Both the position numbers and the translations under genes were made by a program. Shown here piece after piece: positions 1 through 6,836 of a DNA stretch of 46,392 bases. Source of the DNA: Streptomyces sp. SID3212 (GTDB lineage Bacteria > Actinomycetota > Actinomycetes > Streptomycetales > Streptomycetaceae); NCBI RefSeq assembly GCF_009865405.1, contig NZ_WWJY01000644.1, forward strand, positions 1 through 46,392. The letters are read 5' to 3'. Every line of letters begins with the position of its first letter. The stretch's first letter is position 1. The notes under the pieces were generated by a model, which had not been told where the DNA came from, searched no databases, and saw only the letters and a list, made by a program, of their open reading frames with translations.

Positions 1-254
1 CCGCCGCTCCCCGACGCGTGCGCCCCGCCGCCGAGACCCGCCGCGAAGGCGCTCAGGACCGTGACGGCCTCGGCCTGGCTGGGCTGCTTCGGGTCGGGCA
101 CGTAGGTGTCGAAACGTACGGAGTCGAAGCGCGGCGGCGGCACCATCTCCGCGACCAGCCGGTCGGCGGGGACGCGCGGTTCACGGGCGCACAGGGACAG
201 CGGGACCACGTCGGACGCGGGACGGCGTCCGGACGGGGGAGGGGAGGTCGACAC
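1..254 (-). CDS. zapE: Cell division protein ZapE / AFG1-like ATPase, N-terminal part (runs off the window)
   Basis: The first 84 codons of a minus-strand gene continue off the left edge. The protein reads VSTSPPPSGRRPASD and then VVPLSLCAREPRVPADRL, a stretch I recognise as the N-terminus of actinobacterial AFG1/ZapE ATPases, which act with the FtsZ division ring or in mitochondrial-type protein quality control. The P-loop lies beyond the window. GTG at 254 is preferred because a TAGACT box sits 8 bases upstream and there is no Shine-Dalgarno sequence, so the mRNA is probably leaderless or nearly so; a TTG four codons earlier is possible. The name rests on remembered similarity of this N-terminal segment only. 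Confidence 0.72.
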   Translation of the reverse strand, partial: MSTSPPPSGRRPASDVVPLSLCAREPRVPADRLVAEMVPPPRFDSVRFDTYVPDPKQPSQAEAVTVLSAFAAGLGGGAHASGSG

Positions 255-262
255 AGAGGCCA

Positions 263-268
263 AGTCTA
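263..268 (-). promoter_or_regulatory. -10 box TAGACT of zapE
   Basis: Read on the minus strand, TAGACT is followed by 8 bases and then the GTG start of zapE, which places transcription start at or within one or two bases of the codon. No convincing -35 element is visible. Confidence 0.45.
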
Positions 269-324
269 GTGCGGAGGCCGGAGAGAGGTGGTCGCGGCCG
301 TCGGTCCTGACCGCCGTCCCCGAC

Positions 325-507
325 ATGACCCAGAACCTCGACTTCGCGCCGGCCGCCGTACCGCTGAGCACGGTGCGCTTCAGGAACGTCGACTGCGGCA
401 AGTGTCTGCTGCCGTACCACTCCAGTCTCAACAACGGAGCGAACGTCGTCCAGTGGGACCGCGACTCCACCGATCCCGCCCACTCCTGGGTCGGTAGCGG
501 GACCTGA
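325..507 (+). pseudogene. Ricin-type lectin fragment
   Basis: A 60-codon frame encodes RFRNVDCGKCLLPYHSS followed by NNGANVVQWDRDSTDPAHSW. This matches one repeat of ricin-B-type lectin domains of streptomycete secreted proteins (GKCL, a VVQW-like motif, then a terminal aromatic). Only about one subdomain remains of the usual three, there is no signal peptide, and no ribosome-binding site precedes the ATG at 325. It lies between zapE and the 3' end of a hydrolase gene. The best reading is a decayed remnant; a small expressed protein cannot be excluded. Confidence 0.4.
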
Positions 508-553
508 GCCAGGCCCCACTTCGCGGATACGCCCTGGTCGTTCGCGAGTCGTC

Positions 554-1366
554 TCACGGTCTGGAACCGAGCACCGCGCGGATCCGTTCCGCGGTTCCGC
601 GCGGGCGGAAGAGGTAGCCGTTGTGGCCGCCGGGGAACGTCTCCAGGGGCGTTCCCAGTTCGCCCGCGAGCATCGCGGCGCACGTGTGCGGCCAGACGTG
701 GCCCGAGTTCTCACCGGCGGCGGGCACGACGCGGGCGGGTGATCCCTTGAGCGCGGTCATGTCGAGTACGTGAGCCCTGATGGCCGGCAGGTCGTGCGTC
801 AGGTGGACCTCCGCGCTCCGCAGGTGGCCGGGCCCCGGAGCGCGGGCCGGGACGTCCGGCTCGCAGTCGGCGGGGTCGATGTCGATGTCGGCCGCGAACC
901 TGCGCATCGCGGGGGCCGCGCCCCGCGCCCTGAAGATCTCCTCGACGGTGAGGAGCTGCCCGAGGGCGCGGGCGCGCGCGGGTTCCGGCAGCAGTCGTGT
1001 GACGGGCGGTTCGTGCGCGACGACCGCCGCGACCTGCCCGGGATGCCCGACGGTCAACTCCAGCGAGATCAGGGCGCCGAGGCTGGTGCCGTAGACGAGT
1101 GCGGGTTCCGGGGTGAGGGCGGCGAGCAGGCGGGATACGTCGTCGGCGTGTGTGGCGAGCGTCGTCGCGGGGGCGTCGGTGGTGCTCCCCCACAGGCCGC
1201 GCCGGTCGTAGGTCAGGACGGTGTACCGGTCGGCGAGGTGGCGCGCCAGCGGTTCGTTCGCGTCGACACCGTGGTGGCCCCCGGCGACGAGCAGGAGCAA
1301 GGGGCCCTCGCCGCGGACGGCGTAGCGCAGTCGCGCGCCCGGTATTTCCAGTACGGATTCCCTCAT
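554..1366 (-). CDS. Alpha/beta hydrolase
   Basis: 270 aa. Fold signatures: an oxyanion-loop GGHHG near residues 29-33, the nucleophile elbow GTSLG with Ser95, and a C-terminal GGHNG whose His248 would complete the triad. Substrate unknown. ATG at 1366 (MRESVLEIPG) is chosen because homologous hydrolases begin just before this strand; an upstream ATG at 1429 would add 21 residues of low-information sequence covering the direct repeat. The gene diverges from an MmyB-like XRE regulator that starts 168 bases away, an arrangement in which the regulator often controls the enzyme. Confidence 0.8.
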   Translation of the reverse strand: MRESVLEIPGARLRYAVRGEGPLLLLVAGGHHGVDANEPLARHLADRYTVLTYDRRGLWGSTTDAPATTLATHADDVSRLLAALTPEPALVYGTSLGALISLELTVGHPGQVAAVVAHEPPVTRLLPEPARARALGQLLTVEEIFRARGAAPAMRRFAADIDIDPADCEPDVPARAPGPGHLRSAEVHLTHDLPAIRAHVLDMTALKGSPARVVPAAGENSGHVWPHTCAAMLAGELGTPLETFPGGHNGYLFRPRGTAERIRAVLGSRP

Positions 1367-1371
1367 GGTGT

Positions 1372-1400
1372 GACCACCGATCATGATGCGACCACCGATC
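1372..1400. promoter_or_regulatory. Direct repeat GACCACCGATC x2 in divergent promoter region
   Basis: GACCACCGATC occurs at 1372-1382 and again at 1390-1400, an exact 11-base repeat with an 18-base period, just upstream of the hydrolase ATG. It could be a two-site operator for the neighbouring XRE regulator. Part of it would be coding if the longer hydrolase start were used. Confidence 0.3.
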
Positions 1401-1477
1401 TTCTCGTCGGGCAGGCGGGGGACGGACATGCGCCGATCGTGCCGCCGCCGCCCGCACCGCGGAAGCGGAGCGCCTGC

Positions 1478-1498
1478 CCTAGGACCGGCGGTCCCAGG
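1478..1498. promoter_or_regulatory. Inverted repeat CCTAGGACCG-G-CGGTCCCAGG
   Basis: Two 10-base arms matching at 9 of 10 positions around a single central base, 35 bases before the XRE start and within the hydrolase/XRE divergent region. Size and location suit an autoregulatory operator of the XRE protein. No -35/-10 pair can be placed with confidence. Confidence 0.35.
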
Positions 1499-1533
1499 AT
1501 GGGCGGCGACGGCACGGATATCCTGGGAAGGAC

Positions 1534-2388
1534 ATGGAACCGAATCGTCTCGAGCTCGCCGATTTCCTGCGCGTGTCGCGAGAGCGGCTGACGCCGCGTG
1601 ACGTCGGGCTCGTCGAAGGGCCGCGGCGGCGGACCCCGGGTCTTCGGCGCGAGGAGGTGGCGATCCTCGCGAGCATGTCCGCCGACTACTACATGCGGCT
1701 CGAACAGGCCCGCGGCCCCCGGCCTTCGACCGAGGTACTCTCCGCGCTGACGGGCGCGCTGCGGCTGACCGAGGACGAGCGGGACCATCTGTACCTGCTC
1801 GCCGGGCACCGCCCGCCGGAGAGCGCGCGGGCCGGGGAGTACCTGCGGCCGGGCCTGCGGTACCTCCTCGACCGCCTGGACGGTGTGCCCGTGCAGGTGG
1901 TGAGCGATCTGGGCGATCTGCTTGCGCAGAACGACCTGGCGCTGGCGCTGTTCGGGTGCGTGTGCACGGTCGCCGCGGAGGACCGCAACATCGTGCTGAG
2001 GTGGTTCACCGACCCCGGCGCCCGCGGTCACTTCGCCGTCGAGGAACACGAGGAGCAGGCCCGGCAGTTGGTCGCCGACCTGCGGGCCGCGACGACCCGT
2101 CGCGGCAACGACGCGGCGTCCCGGTCGCTGGTGTCGCGGCTCCGGGCCGCGAGCCCGGAATTCGCGGTGCTGTGGGACAGGCACGAGGTCGCCGTGCGCA
2201 GGTCGCACCCGTACCGGCTCGTCCATCCCGACCTCGGCAGGATCGACCTGGACTGCGAGGTGCTGGCGACGCCCGCGGCGGACCAGCGCCTGCGGATCTT
2301 CACGCCTCCGCCGGGTGGCACCACCGTGCTGGACGAGTTGCGCGTGCTCGGCCCGCGGCACCGCCACGACACCACGGGGCGGGCGTGA
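1534..2388 (+). CDS. XRE-family transcriptional regulator, MmyB-like
   Basis: 284 aa. The N-terminal helix-turn-helix (about residues 10-75) contains RRRTPGLRREEVAILA and SADYYMRLEQ, hallmarks of the large actinobacterial XRE/MmyB family. The C-terminal ~180 residues match the MmyB-like ligand-binding (PAS-like) domain, including a conserved FxVLWxRHEV-like stretch and a terminal PPPGGTTVLDEL. The ATG follows GGGAAGGAC closely. Such proteins are commonly local regulators of a divergent oxidoreductase or hydrolase gene, here the alpha/beta hydrolase. Ligand unknown. Confidence 0.85.
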   Translation: MEPNRLELADFLRVSRERLTPRDVGLVEGPRRRTPGLRREEVAILASMSADYYMRLEQARGPRPSTEVLSALTGALRLTEDERDHLYLLAGHRPPESARAGEYLRPGLRYLLDRLDGVPVQVVSDLGDLLAQNDLALALFGCVCTVAAEDRNIVLRWFTDPGARGHFAVEEHEEQARQLVADLRAATTRRGNDAASRSLVSRLRAASPEFAVLWDRHEVAVRRSHPYRLVHPDLGRIDLDCEVLATPAADQRLRIFTPPPGGTTVLDELRVLGPRHRHDTTGRA

Positions 2389-2466
2389 CCGGGCCGTGAG
2401 CCCCGGGCCGCCCGCCCCGGTCGGGGACCCCGTTCCCGCGCGTGGTGCGGCTGCCCGCCCCCCGGT

Positions 2467-3006
2467 TTACGAGGCCTGGTGGACCCGCTCGGCGATGCCC
2501 TTGGTGATGGTCACCTCGACGTTCAGGTTGCCGTTCTTCGCAGCGGCGTCCAGGTCGTCCGGGGTGCACTTCTCCGCTTCCGGGGTCTCGGGATCTCCGC
2601 AGATGTCGCCGCCGACGATCTCGGTGTCCACGGCGACCCAGAAGGCACGTTCCCCGACCAGCAACTTGCCCGGCGCCAGGTAGGTCAGTACGCCACTGAA
2701 CGTGCCGTCGGCACCAGGGGCATCGGGATTGTCGACAGGACCGTTGTCGGTACCACTGCCGGCGGCGGCATTGGCGTCGTCGCTCGCGTCGTCGCCCGCG
2801 TCGGCGGTCGGGGTGGGGTCGGCAGCCTCACCCGTGCCCGGGTCGGCGCCGTCACCCGTGCTGGGACTGGAGCTGGAGCTGCTCGCGGAACCGTCGGCGA
2901 CGGAATCGGAGTTGCACGCCGTGAGGAAGAGGCCGGTGGCGGTCACCAAGGCCAGAGCGGCGAGCGTGCGGGTGCGGATACGCGTACGGGTACGACCGAG
3001 TCGCAT
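2467..3006 (-). CDS. Secreted lipoprotein with acidic low-complexity linker
   Basis: 179 aa. An Arg/Thr-rich n-region and hydrophobic core end in the lipobox LTAC with Cys31, so a lipid-anchored extracytoplasmic protein is expected. Residues ~35-100 are a Ser/Asp/Ala/Pro-rich spacer. The folded C-terminal part contains an FSGVLTYLAPGKLLVG segment and several Cys (around GGDICGDPETPEAEKCTP) that may form a disulfide. ATG 3006 is preferred over the frame start at 3054 because GAAAGGG precedes it and the signal peptide begins there. Function not recognised. Confidence 0.75.
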   Translation of the reverse strand: MRLGRTRTRIRTRTLAALALVTATGLFLTACNSDSVADGSASSSSSSPSTGDGADPGTGEAADPTPTADAGDDASDDANAAAGSGTDNGPVDNPDAPGADGTFSGVLTYLAPGKLLVGERAFWVAVDTEIVGGDICGDPETPEAEKCTPDDLDAAAKNGNLNVEVTITKGIAERVHQAS

Positions 3007-3265
3007 GTGGGTGCCCTTTCGGCGTTGTTCTTTGTGGATCTCGGAGGAGGCCACTCCGCCATCGCCGGGGAGGGGGCCGAGACGCGCACGCTACGCCGTC
3101 ACCCCGCCCGCACCTGCCCTTTTGTACGTACGGACGCGGTACTTGGCCTTCCTTGCCACGACAGCCGCGCGCCGACGCGGCGGTGCCCGCGCAACGTGCC
3201 CGGTTCGACGCAAGGGGTAACGGCAGCCGTCCGGTGTGGTGCCGGGGAGGGTACGGGGGCCGTGC

Positions 3266-3271
3266 CAGACT
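3266..3271 (+). promoter_or_regulatory. -10 box CAGACT of the RibD-like gene
   Basis: CAGACT is followed by 7 bases and the ATG at 3279; no Shine-Dalgarno sequence precedes the start, consistent with a leaderless mRNA. Confidence 0.4.
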
Positions 3272-3278
3272 GCTCGGC

Positions 3279-4094
3279 ATGCGACGCCTGTTCCCTGTGA
3301 CCGATCAGACACGTACGGACGCCGAGTCGGAGTGGACGCTCGACGCGCTGGCCGACCTCTACGCCTACCCGGTCGCCCATCCGGTCGCGGACGCCGGTGG
3401 GGACGTGGACGGGGACGTGGGCGCGGACGCCCGTGTGTGGCTGCGGGCCAACATGGTGTCCACCCTCGACGGCGCCGCCCAGCACGACGGCCTCTCGCAG
3501 GCGCTCTCCTCCGACGCGGACATGCGGATCTTCGGCACGCTGCGGGCGCTCGCGGACGCCGTGGTGGTCGGTGCGGAAACGGTTCGGCAGGAGGGGTACC
3601 GGCCGGCCCGCGCCCGGGAGGCCTTCGCCGCACGGCGCGCCGCCGCCGGCCAGAGCCCCGCCCCCGTCATCGCCGTGGTCACCGCGAGCCTGGACCTGGA
3701 CTTCTCGCTGCCCCTCTTCACCGAGCCGCTCGTACCGACGCTGGTGCTCACCGGCGCCGCCGCGCCCGCCGACCGGATCCTGGCCGCGCGGAAGGCCGGT
3801 GCCGAGGTGCTGATCGCGGGCGACGGGGCGGGCGTGGACCCTGTCAGGGCCGTACGGACGCTGGCCGGACGCGGTCTCCGGCGGCTGCTCGCGGAGGGCG
3901 GACCACGGCTGCTCGGGCAGTTCGTCACGGCCGGTGTGCTGGACGAACTCTGCCTGACCCTGTCTCCGACGCTCACTTCCGGGTACGCGCAGCGCATCAC
4001 GGGTGGACCCGCCCTCGCCGTACCGGAACGGTTCGCCCTGGCCTCGCTCCTGGAGGAGGACGGATTCCTGTTCAGCCGTTACCGCCGCGCCTGA
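3279..4094 (+). CDS. Pyrimidine reductase family protein (RibD C-terminal domain)
   Basis: 271 aa. The sequence has the dihydrofolate-reductase-like fold of the RibD reductase domain: an N-terminal strand WLRANMVSTLDGAA, then SDADMRIFGTLRALADAVVVGAETVRQEGY, and a C-terminal LAEGGPRLLGQFVTAGVLDELCLTLSP that matches the EGGxxLxxxFLxxxLVDEL motif. Family members reduce a ribosylaminopyrimidine with NADPH. It lacks a deaminase domain, so it may be a riboflavin-pathway paralogue or act on a different pyrimidine. The start MRRLFPVTDQ is chosen over an upstream frame because of the promoter box seven bases ahead. Confidence 0.82.
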   Translation: MRRLFPVTDQTRTDAESEWTLDALADLYAYPVAHPVADAGGDVDGDVGADARVWLRANMVSTLDGAAQHDGLSQALSSDADMRIFGTLRALADAVVVGAETVRQEGYRPARAREAFAARRAAAGQSPAPVIAVVTASLDLDFSLPLFTEPLVPTLVLTGAAAPADRILAARKAGAEVLIAGDGAGVDPVRAVRTLAGRGLRRLLAEGGPRLLGQFVTAGVLDELCLTLSPTLTSGYAQRITGGPALAVPERFALASLLEEDGFLFSRYRRA

Positions 4095-4215
4095 CGGCCG
4101 GACCGCTCGCCACCGGGCCCGACCGTCGCCGGAATTTGTCGTTCCGGTTAGCTTCCGCTGGGCAGACTTACTCTCGCAGTACCCGTGTCCGCACGGGGAA
4201 GGATGGTTTCCGCAG

Positions 4216-4254
4216 TGGGCCGATACGGGCCCAGGAATGGGCCGGACGGGCCCA
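4216..4254 (+). promoter_or_regulatory. Duplicated hairpin in the 5' leader (four complementary arms)
   Basis: Arms TGGGCC (4216-4221), GGGCCCA (4227-4233), TGGGCC (4238-4243) and GGGCCCA (4248-4254) alternate. They can pair 1+2 and 3+4, or 2+3, so two mutually exclusive folds exist immediately upstream of the ribosome-binding region of the next gene. A tiny reading frame, MKTKGV, starts in the last arm (ATG 4254) and stops at 4274, one base before the GTG of the gene. Confidence 0.35.
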
Positions 4255-4275
4255 TGAAGACGAAGGGCGTCTGAC

Positions 4276-4746
4276 GTGTTCACAAGCGTATTGATGATCG
4301 AGAAGCCCCTGACGCCCGAGGACGTGGAATTTGTCACCACACTCCACGGTGACGAGGCCACCGCGTTCGTCGTGCTCATGCAGCCCCGCGGTGACCAGGC
4401 GGACGTGCTGCTGCGCGCCATCGACGACGTCGCCGTGGGGGAGCTGCGGGAAGCCACCCAGGAGGGCGAGGAACCGGAGGGCGAGGAGGCGCGGCTGCCG
4501 GCCGAGAAGGCACTGGCCCACTCGCTGGCGGCGCTGCGCGCGCACGGCTCCGAGGCCAAGGGCGAGGTCATCGCGGAACACCCGCTCGACAGACTCAAGG
4601 CCGTCGTCGACGAGTCGGGGGCGGACGAAGTGATCGTCATGACCGAGCCGCACTACGTGGAGGAGTTCTTCCACCGCGACTGGGCGTCCAGGGCGCGCCA
4701 CAAGGTCGGCGTACCGGTGCTCAAACTCTTCGCGCACAGCGAATAG
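4276..4746 (+). CDS. Universal-stress-like conserved protein (often labelled indole-3-glycerol phosphate synthase)
   Basis: 156 aa. Acidic protein with a Rossmann-like pattern: MIEKPLTPEDVEFVTTL at the start, an AFVVLMQPRG strand, and a C-terminal GADEVIVMTEPHYVEEFFHRDWASRAR plus VGVPVLKLFAHSE resembling the end of UspA-like folds. Homologues in Streptomyces sit upstream of murC; some are labelled indole-3-glycerol phosphate synthase, but the length and motifs do not support that enzyme. GTG 4276 follows GAAGGG; an ATG six codons in is an alternative. The leader hairpins and overlapping mini-frame suggest post-transcriptional control. Function unknown. Confidence 0.7.
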   Translation: MFTSVLMIEKPLTPEDVEFVTTLHGDEATAFVVLMQPRGDQADVLLRAIDDVAVGELREATQEGEEPEGEEARLPAEKALAHSLAALRAHGSEAKGEVIAEHPLDRLKAVVDESGADEVIVMTEPHYVEEFFHRDWASRARHKVGVPVLKLFAHSE

Positions 4747-4787
4747 GCTGGGCGGCACACAGCGTGCTGAGACAGCGCGCTGTCGGA

Positions 4788-4806
4788 GCGCGCCGGCACG
4801 GCGCGC
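4788..4806. terminator. Short GC hairpin GCGCGCCG-GCA-CGGCGCGC
   Basis: Perfect 8-bp stem with a 3-base loop in the 106-base gap before murC. It lacks a T-tract; it could be a weak terminator of the upstream gene or a structure in the murC leader. Confidence 0.3.
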
Positions 4807-4852
4807 GAGGCAACGTGTGACACGCCCCGCCAGCACCTTGGGAGATCTACAG

Positions 4853-6256
4853 ATGGCACCGGCACCCGGCATCCCCACCGCCCTGGAACGGCCGCACTTC
4901 ATCGGCATCGGCGGCGCCGGAATGTCGGGAATCGCCAAGATCCTCGCCGCGCGCGGGGCCAAGGTCGCGGGCAGTGACGCGAAGGAGTCGGAGACCGCCC
5001 AGGCGCTGCGGGCGCTGGGGGCCACCGTGCACATCGGGCACGCGGCGGCGCATCTCGCCGACGACGCCTCGTGCGTGGTCGTCTCCAGCGCCATCCGCGC
5101 CGACAACCCCGAGCTGGTGCGCGCGGGCGAGCTGGGCGTGCCCGTCATGCACCGCTCGGACGCGCTCGCCTCGCTGATGGGCGGGCTGCGGCCGATCGCC
5201 GTCGCGGGTACCCACGGCAAGACCACCACGACCTCCATGCTGGCCGTCGCCCTCACCGAGCTGGGCCTCGACCCGTCGTACGCGATCGGCGGCGACCTCG
5301 AAGGCCCCGGTACGAACGCCCGGCACGGCGAGGGCGAGATCTTCGTTGCCGAGGCGGACGAAAGCGACCGCAGCTTCCAGAAGTACGACCCCGAGGTCGC
5401 GATCGTCCTCAACGTCGAGCTGGACCACCACGCGAACTACGCGTCGATGGACGAGATCTACGAGTCCTTCGAGACCTTCGCCGGCAAGATCGTGCCGGGC
5501 GGCACGCTGGTGATCTCGGCCGACCAGGCGGGCGCCGTGGAGCTGGCCTCGCGGGTACGGGACCTCTCCACGCTCAAGGTCGTCACCTACGGTGAGGCCG
5601 CGACCGCGGACGTACGGGTCCACAAGATCACCGCGCGCGGGCTGACCAGCGAGGTGACCGTCGTGCTCGACGGCCGCTTCCTGACCTTCGCGGTGTCGGT
5701 CCCTGGCCGCCACTACGCCCTCAACGCGGTCGCCGCGCTGGCCGCGGGGGTCGCGCTGGGCATCCCCGCCCACAACCTGGCCTCGGCGATCGGCACGTAC
5801 ACCGGCGTCAAGCGCCGCCTCCAGCTCAAGGGCGAGGCCGCCGGAGTCCAGGTCGTCGACTCGTACGCGCACCACCCCACCGAGATGACCGCCGACCTGG
5901 AGGCGATGCGCGACGCGGCCCCCACGGGCTCCCGCCTGCTGGTCGTCTTCCAGCCGCACCTCTTCTCCCGTACGCAGGAGCTCGGCACGGAGATGGGCCA
6001 GGCCCTCGCGCTGGCCGACTCCTCGGTCGTCCTGGACATCTACCCGGCCCGCGAGGACCCGGTCCCCGGCATCACCAGCGCACTGGTGATCGACGCCGCG
6101 ACGGCCGCGGGAGCCCAGGTCACAGCCGTGCACGACAAGGACGCGGTGCCCGATCTCGTCGCGGGAATGGCGGGACCCGGTGATCTCGTTCTCACCATGG
6201 GCGCGGGTGACGTCACGGACCTCGGTCCGCTGATCCTGGCCCGCCTGTCCGCGTAG
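4853..6256 (+). CDS. murC: UDP-N-acetylmuramate--L-alanine ligase
   Basis: 467 aa, normal MurC length. Catalyses ATP-dependent addition of L-alanine to UDP-MurNAc in cytoplasmic peptidoglycan synthesis. Seen: the N-terminal dinucleotide-like FIGIGGAGMSGIA (about 17-28), the ATP loop GTHGKTTTT (119-127), the central ligase core with ADESDRSFQ and NVELDHHANY, and the C-terminal domain with DSYAHHPTE and VVFQPHLFSRT. ATG 4853 follows GGGAG with about 9 bases spacing; the frame extends 12 codons upstream without a better site. It is separate from the main dcw cluster, so it is a stand-alone murC as known in streptomycetes. Confidence 0.96.
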   Translation: MAPAPGIPTALERPHFIGIGGAGMSGIAKILAARGAKVAGSDAKESETAQALRALGATVHIGHAAAHLADDASCVVVSSAIRADNPELVRAGELGVPVMHRSDALASLMGGLRPIAVAGTHGKTTTTSMLAVALTELGLDPSYAIGGDLEGPGTNARHGEGEIFVAEADESDRSFQKYDPEVAIVLNVELDHHANYASMDEIYESFETFAGKIVPGGTLVISADQAGAVELASRVRDLSTLKVVTYGEAATADVRVHKITARGLTSEVTVVLDGRFLTFAVSVPGRHYALNAVAALAAGVALGIPAHNLASAIGTYTGVKRRLQLKGEAAGVQVVDSYAHHPTEMTADLEAMRDAAPTGSRLLVVFQPHLFSRTQELGTEMGQALALADSSVVLDIYPAREDPVPGITSALVIDAATAAGAQVTAVHDKDAVPDLVAGMAGPGDLVLTMGAGDVTDLGPLILARLSA

Positions 6257-6328
6257 GTCCGCCCACAGCGGAGACCTGTCCGATCGAGGCTGCGGCCGAG
6301 ACGGTCCGACCGAGGGAGAGTGTGCGCA

Positions 6329-6736
6329 ATGGCGTACGACATCGAGAAGCCGGACGAGCAGTGGCGCGCGGAGCTGTCCCCCGCGGAGTACAAGGTGCTC
6401 CGCAAGGCCGGCACCGAGCCCGCTTTTGTCGGCGAGTACACGGACACGAAGACGACCGGCGTCTACTCGTGTCGCGCCTGTAGCGCCGAGCTGTTCCGCT
6501 CCGACACGAAGTTCGAGTCGCACTGCGGCTGGCCGTCCTTCTACGACCCGAAGGACAGCGACGCGGTCGAGCTGATCGAGGACCGCTCCATGGGCATGAC
6601 GCGGGTCGAGGTGCGCTGCGCGCGCTGCGGCTCGCACCTGGGGCACGTCTTCGAGGGCGAGGGCTACGGGACGCCGACGGACCAGCGCTACTGCATCAAC
6701 AGCATCTCGCTGCGGCTGACGCCCGACGAGAGCTGA
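6329..6736 (+). CDS. msrB: Peptide-methionine (R)-S-oxide reductase MsrB
   Basis: 135 aa. Reduces the R-epimer of methionine sulfoxide in proteins. Seen: two zinc-binding CxxC pairs (Cys48/51 and Cys97/100), the SHCGWPSF motif with Cys66, and the catalytic Cys122 in RYCINS. ATG 6329 follows GAGGGAGAG with 8 bases spacing. It lies 72 bases after murC on the same strand and may be cotranscribed; a strong hairpin follows its stop. Confidence 0.96.
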   Translation: MAYDIEKPDEQWRAELSPAEYKVLRKAGTEPAFVGEYTDTKTTGVYSCRACSAELFRSDTKFESHCGWPSFYDPKDSDAVELIEDRSMGMTRVEVRCARCGSHLGHVFEGEGYGTPTDQRYCINSISLRLTPDES

Positions 6737-6743
6737 GGCTGAG

Positions 6744-6779
6744 AAGCCGGGCGGGCCGAATTCCGGGCCGCCCGGCTTT
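6744..6779. terminator. Hairpin terminator between msrB and the GAP1-like gene
   Basis: The arms AAGCCGGGCGG and CCGCCCGGCTT pair around a GAATTC-centred loop, and a short T run follows on the plus strand. It sits between the convergent 3' ends and probably works in both directions. Confidence 0.75.
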
Positions 6780-6836
6780 CCAGTTGCTGATGTTGGTGGT
6801 GGTGGCGTTGGCGTTGGTTCTGGTGCGGTTGCCGGG

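Noticed and set aside
181..714. Open minus-strand frame of 177 codons next to zapE
   Set aside because: Antisense or out of frame with the ricin fragment and hydrolase; Arg/Pro-rich GC-shadow composition and no family resemblance.
4276..4746. Indole-3-glycerol phosphate synthase label for this protein
   Set aside because: At 156 residues it is too short for the TIM barrel and lacks TrpC motifs; the pattern is nearer to universal stress proteins.
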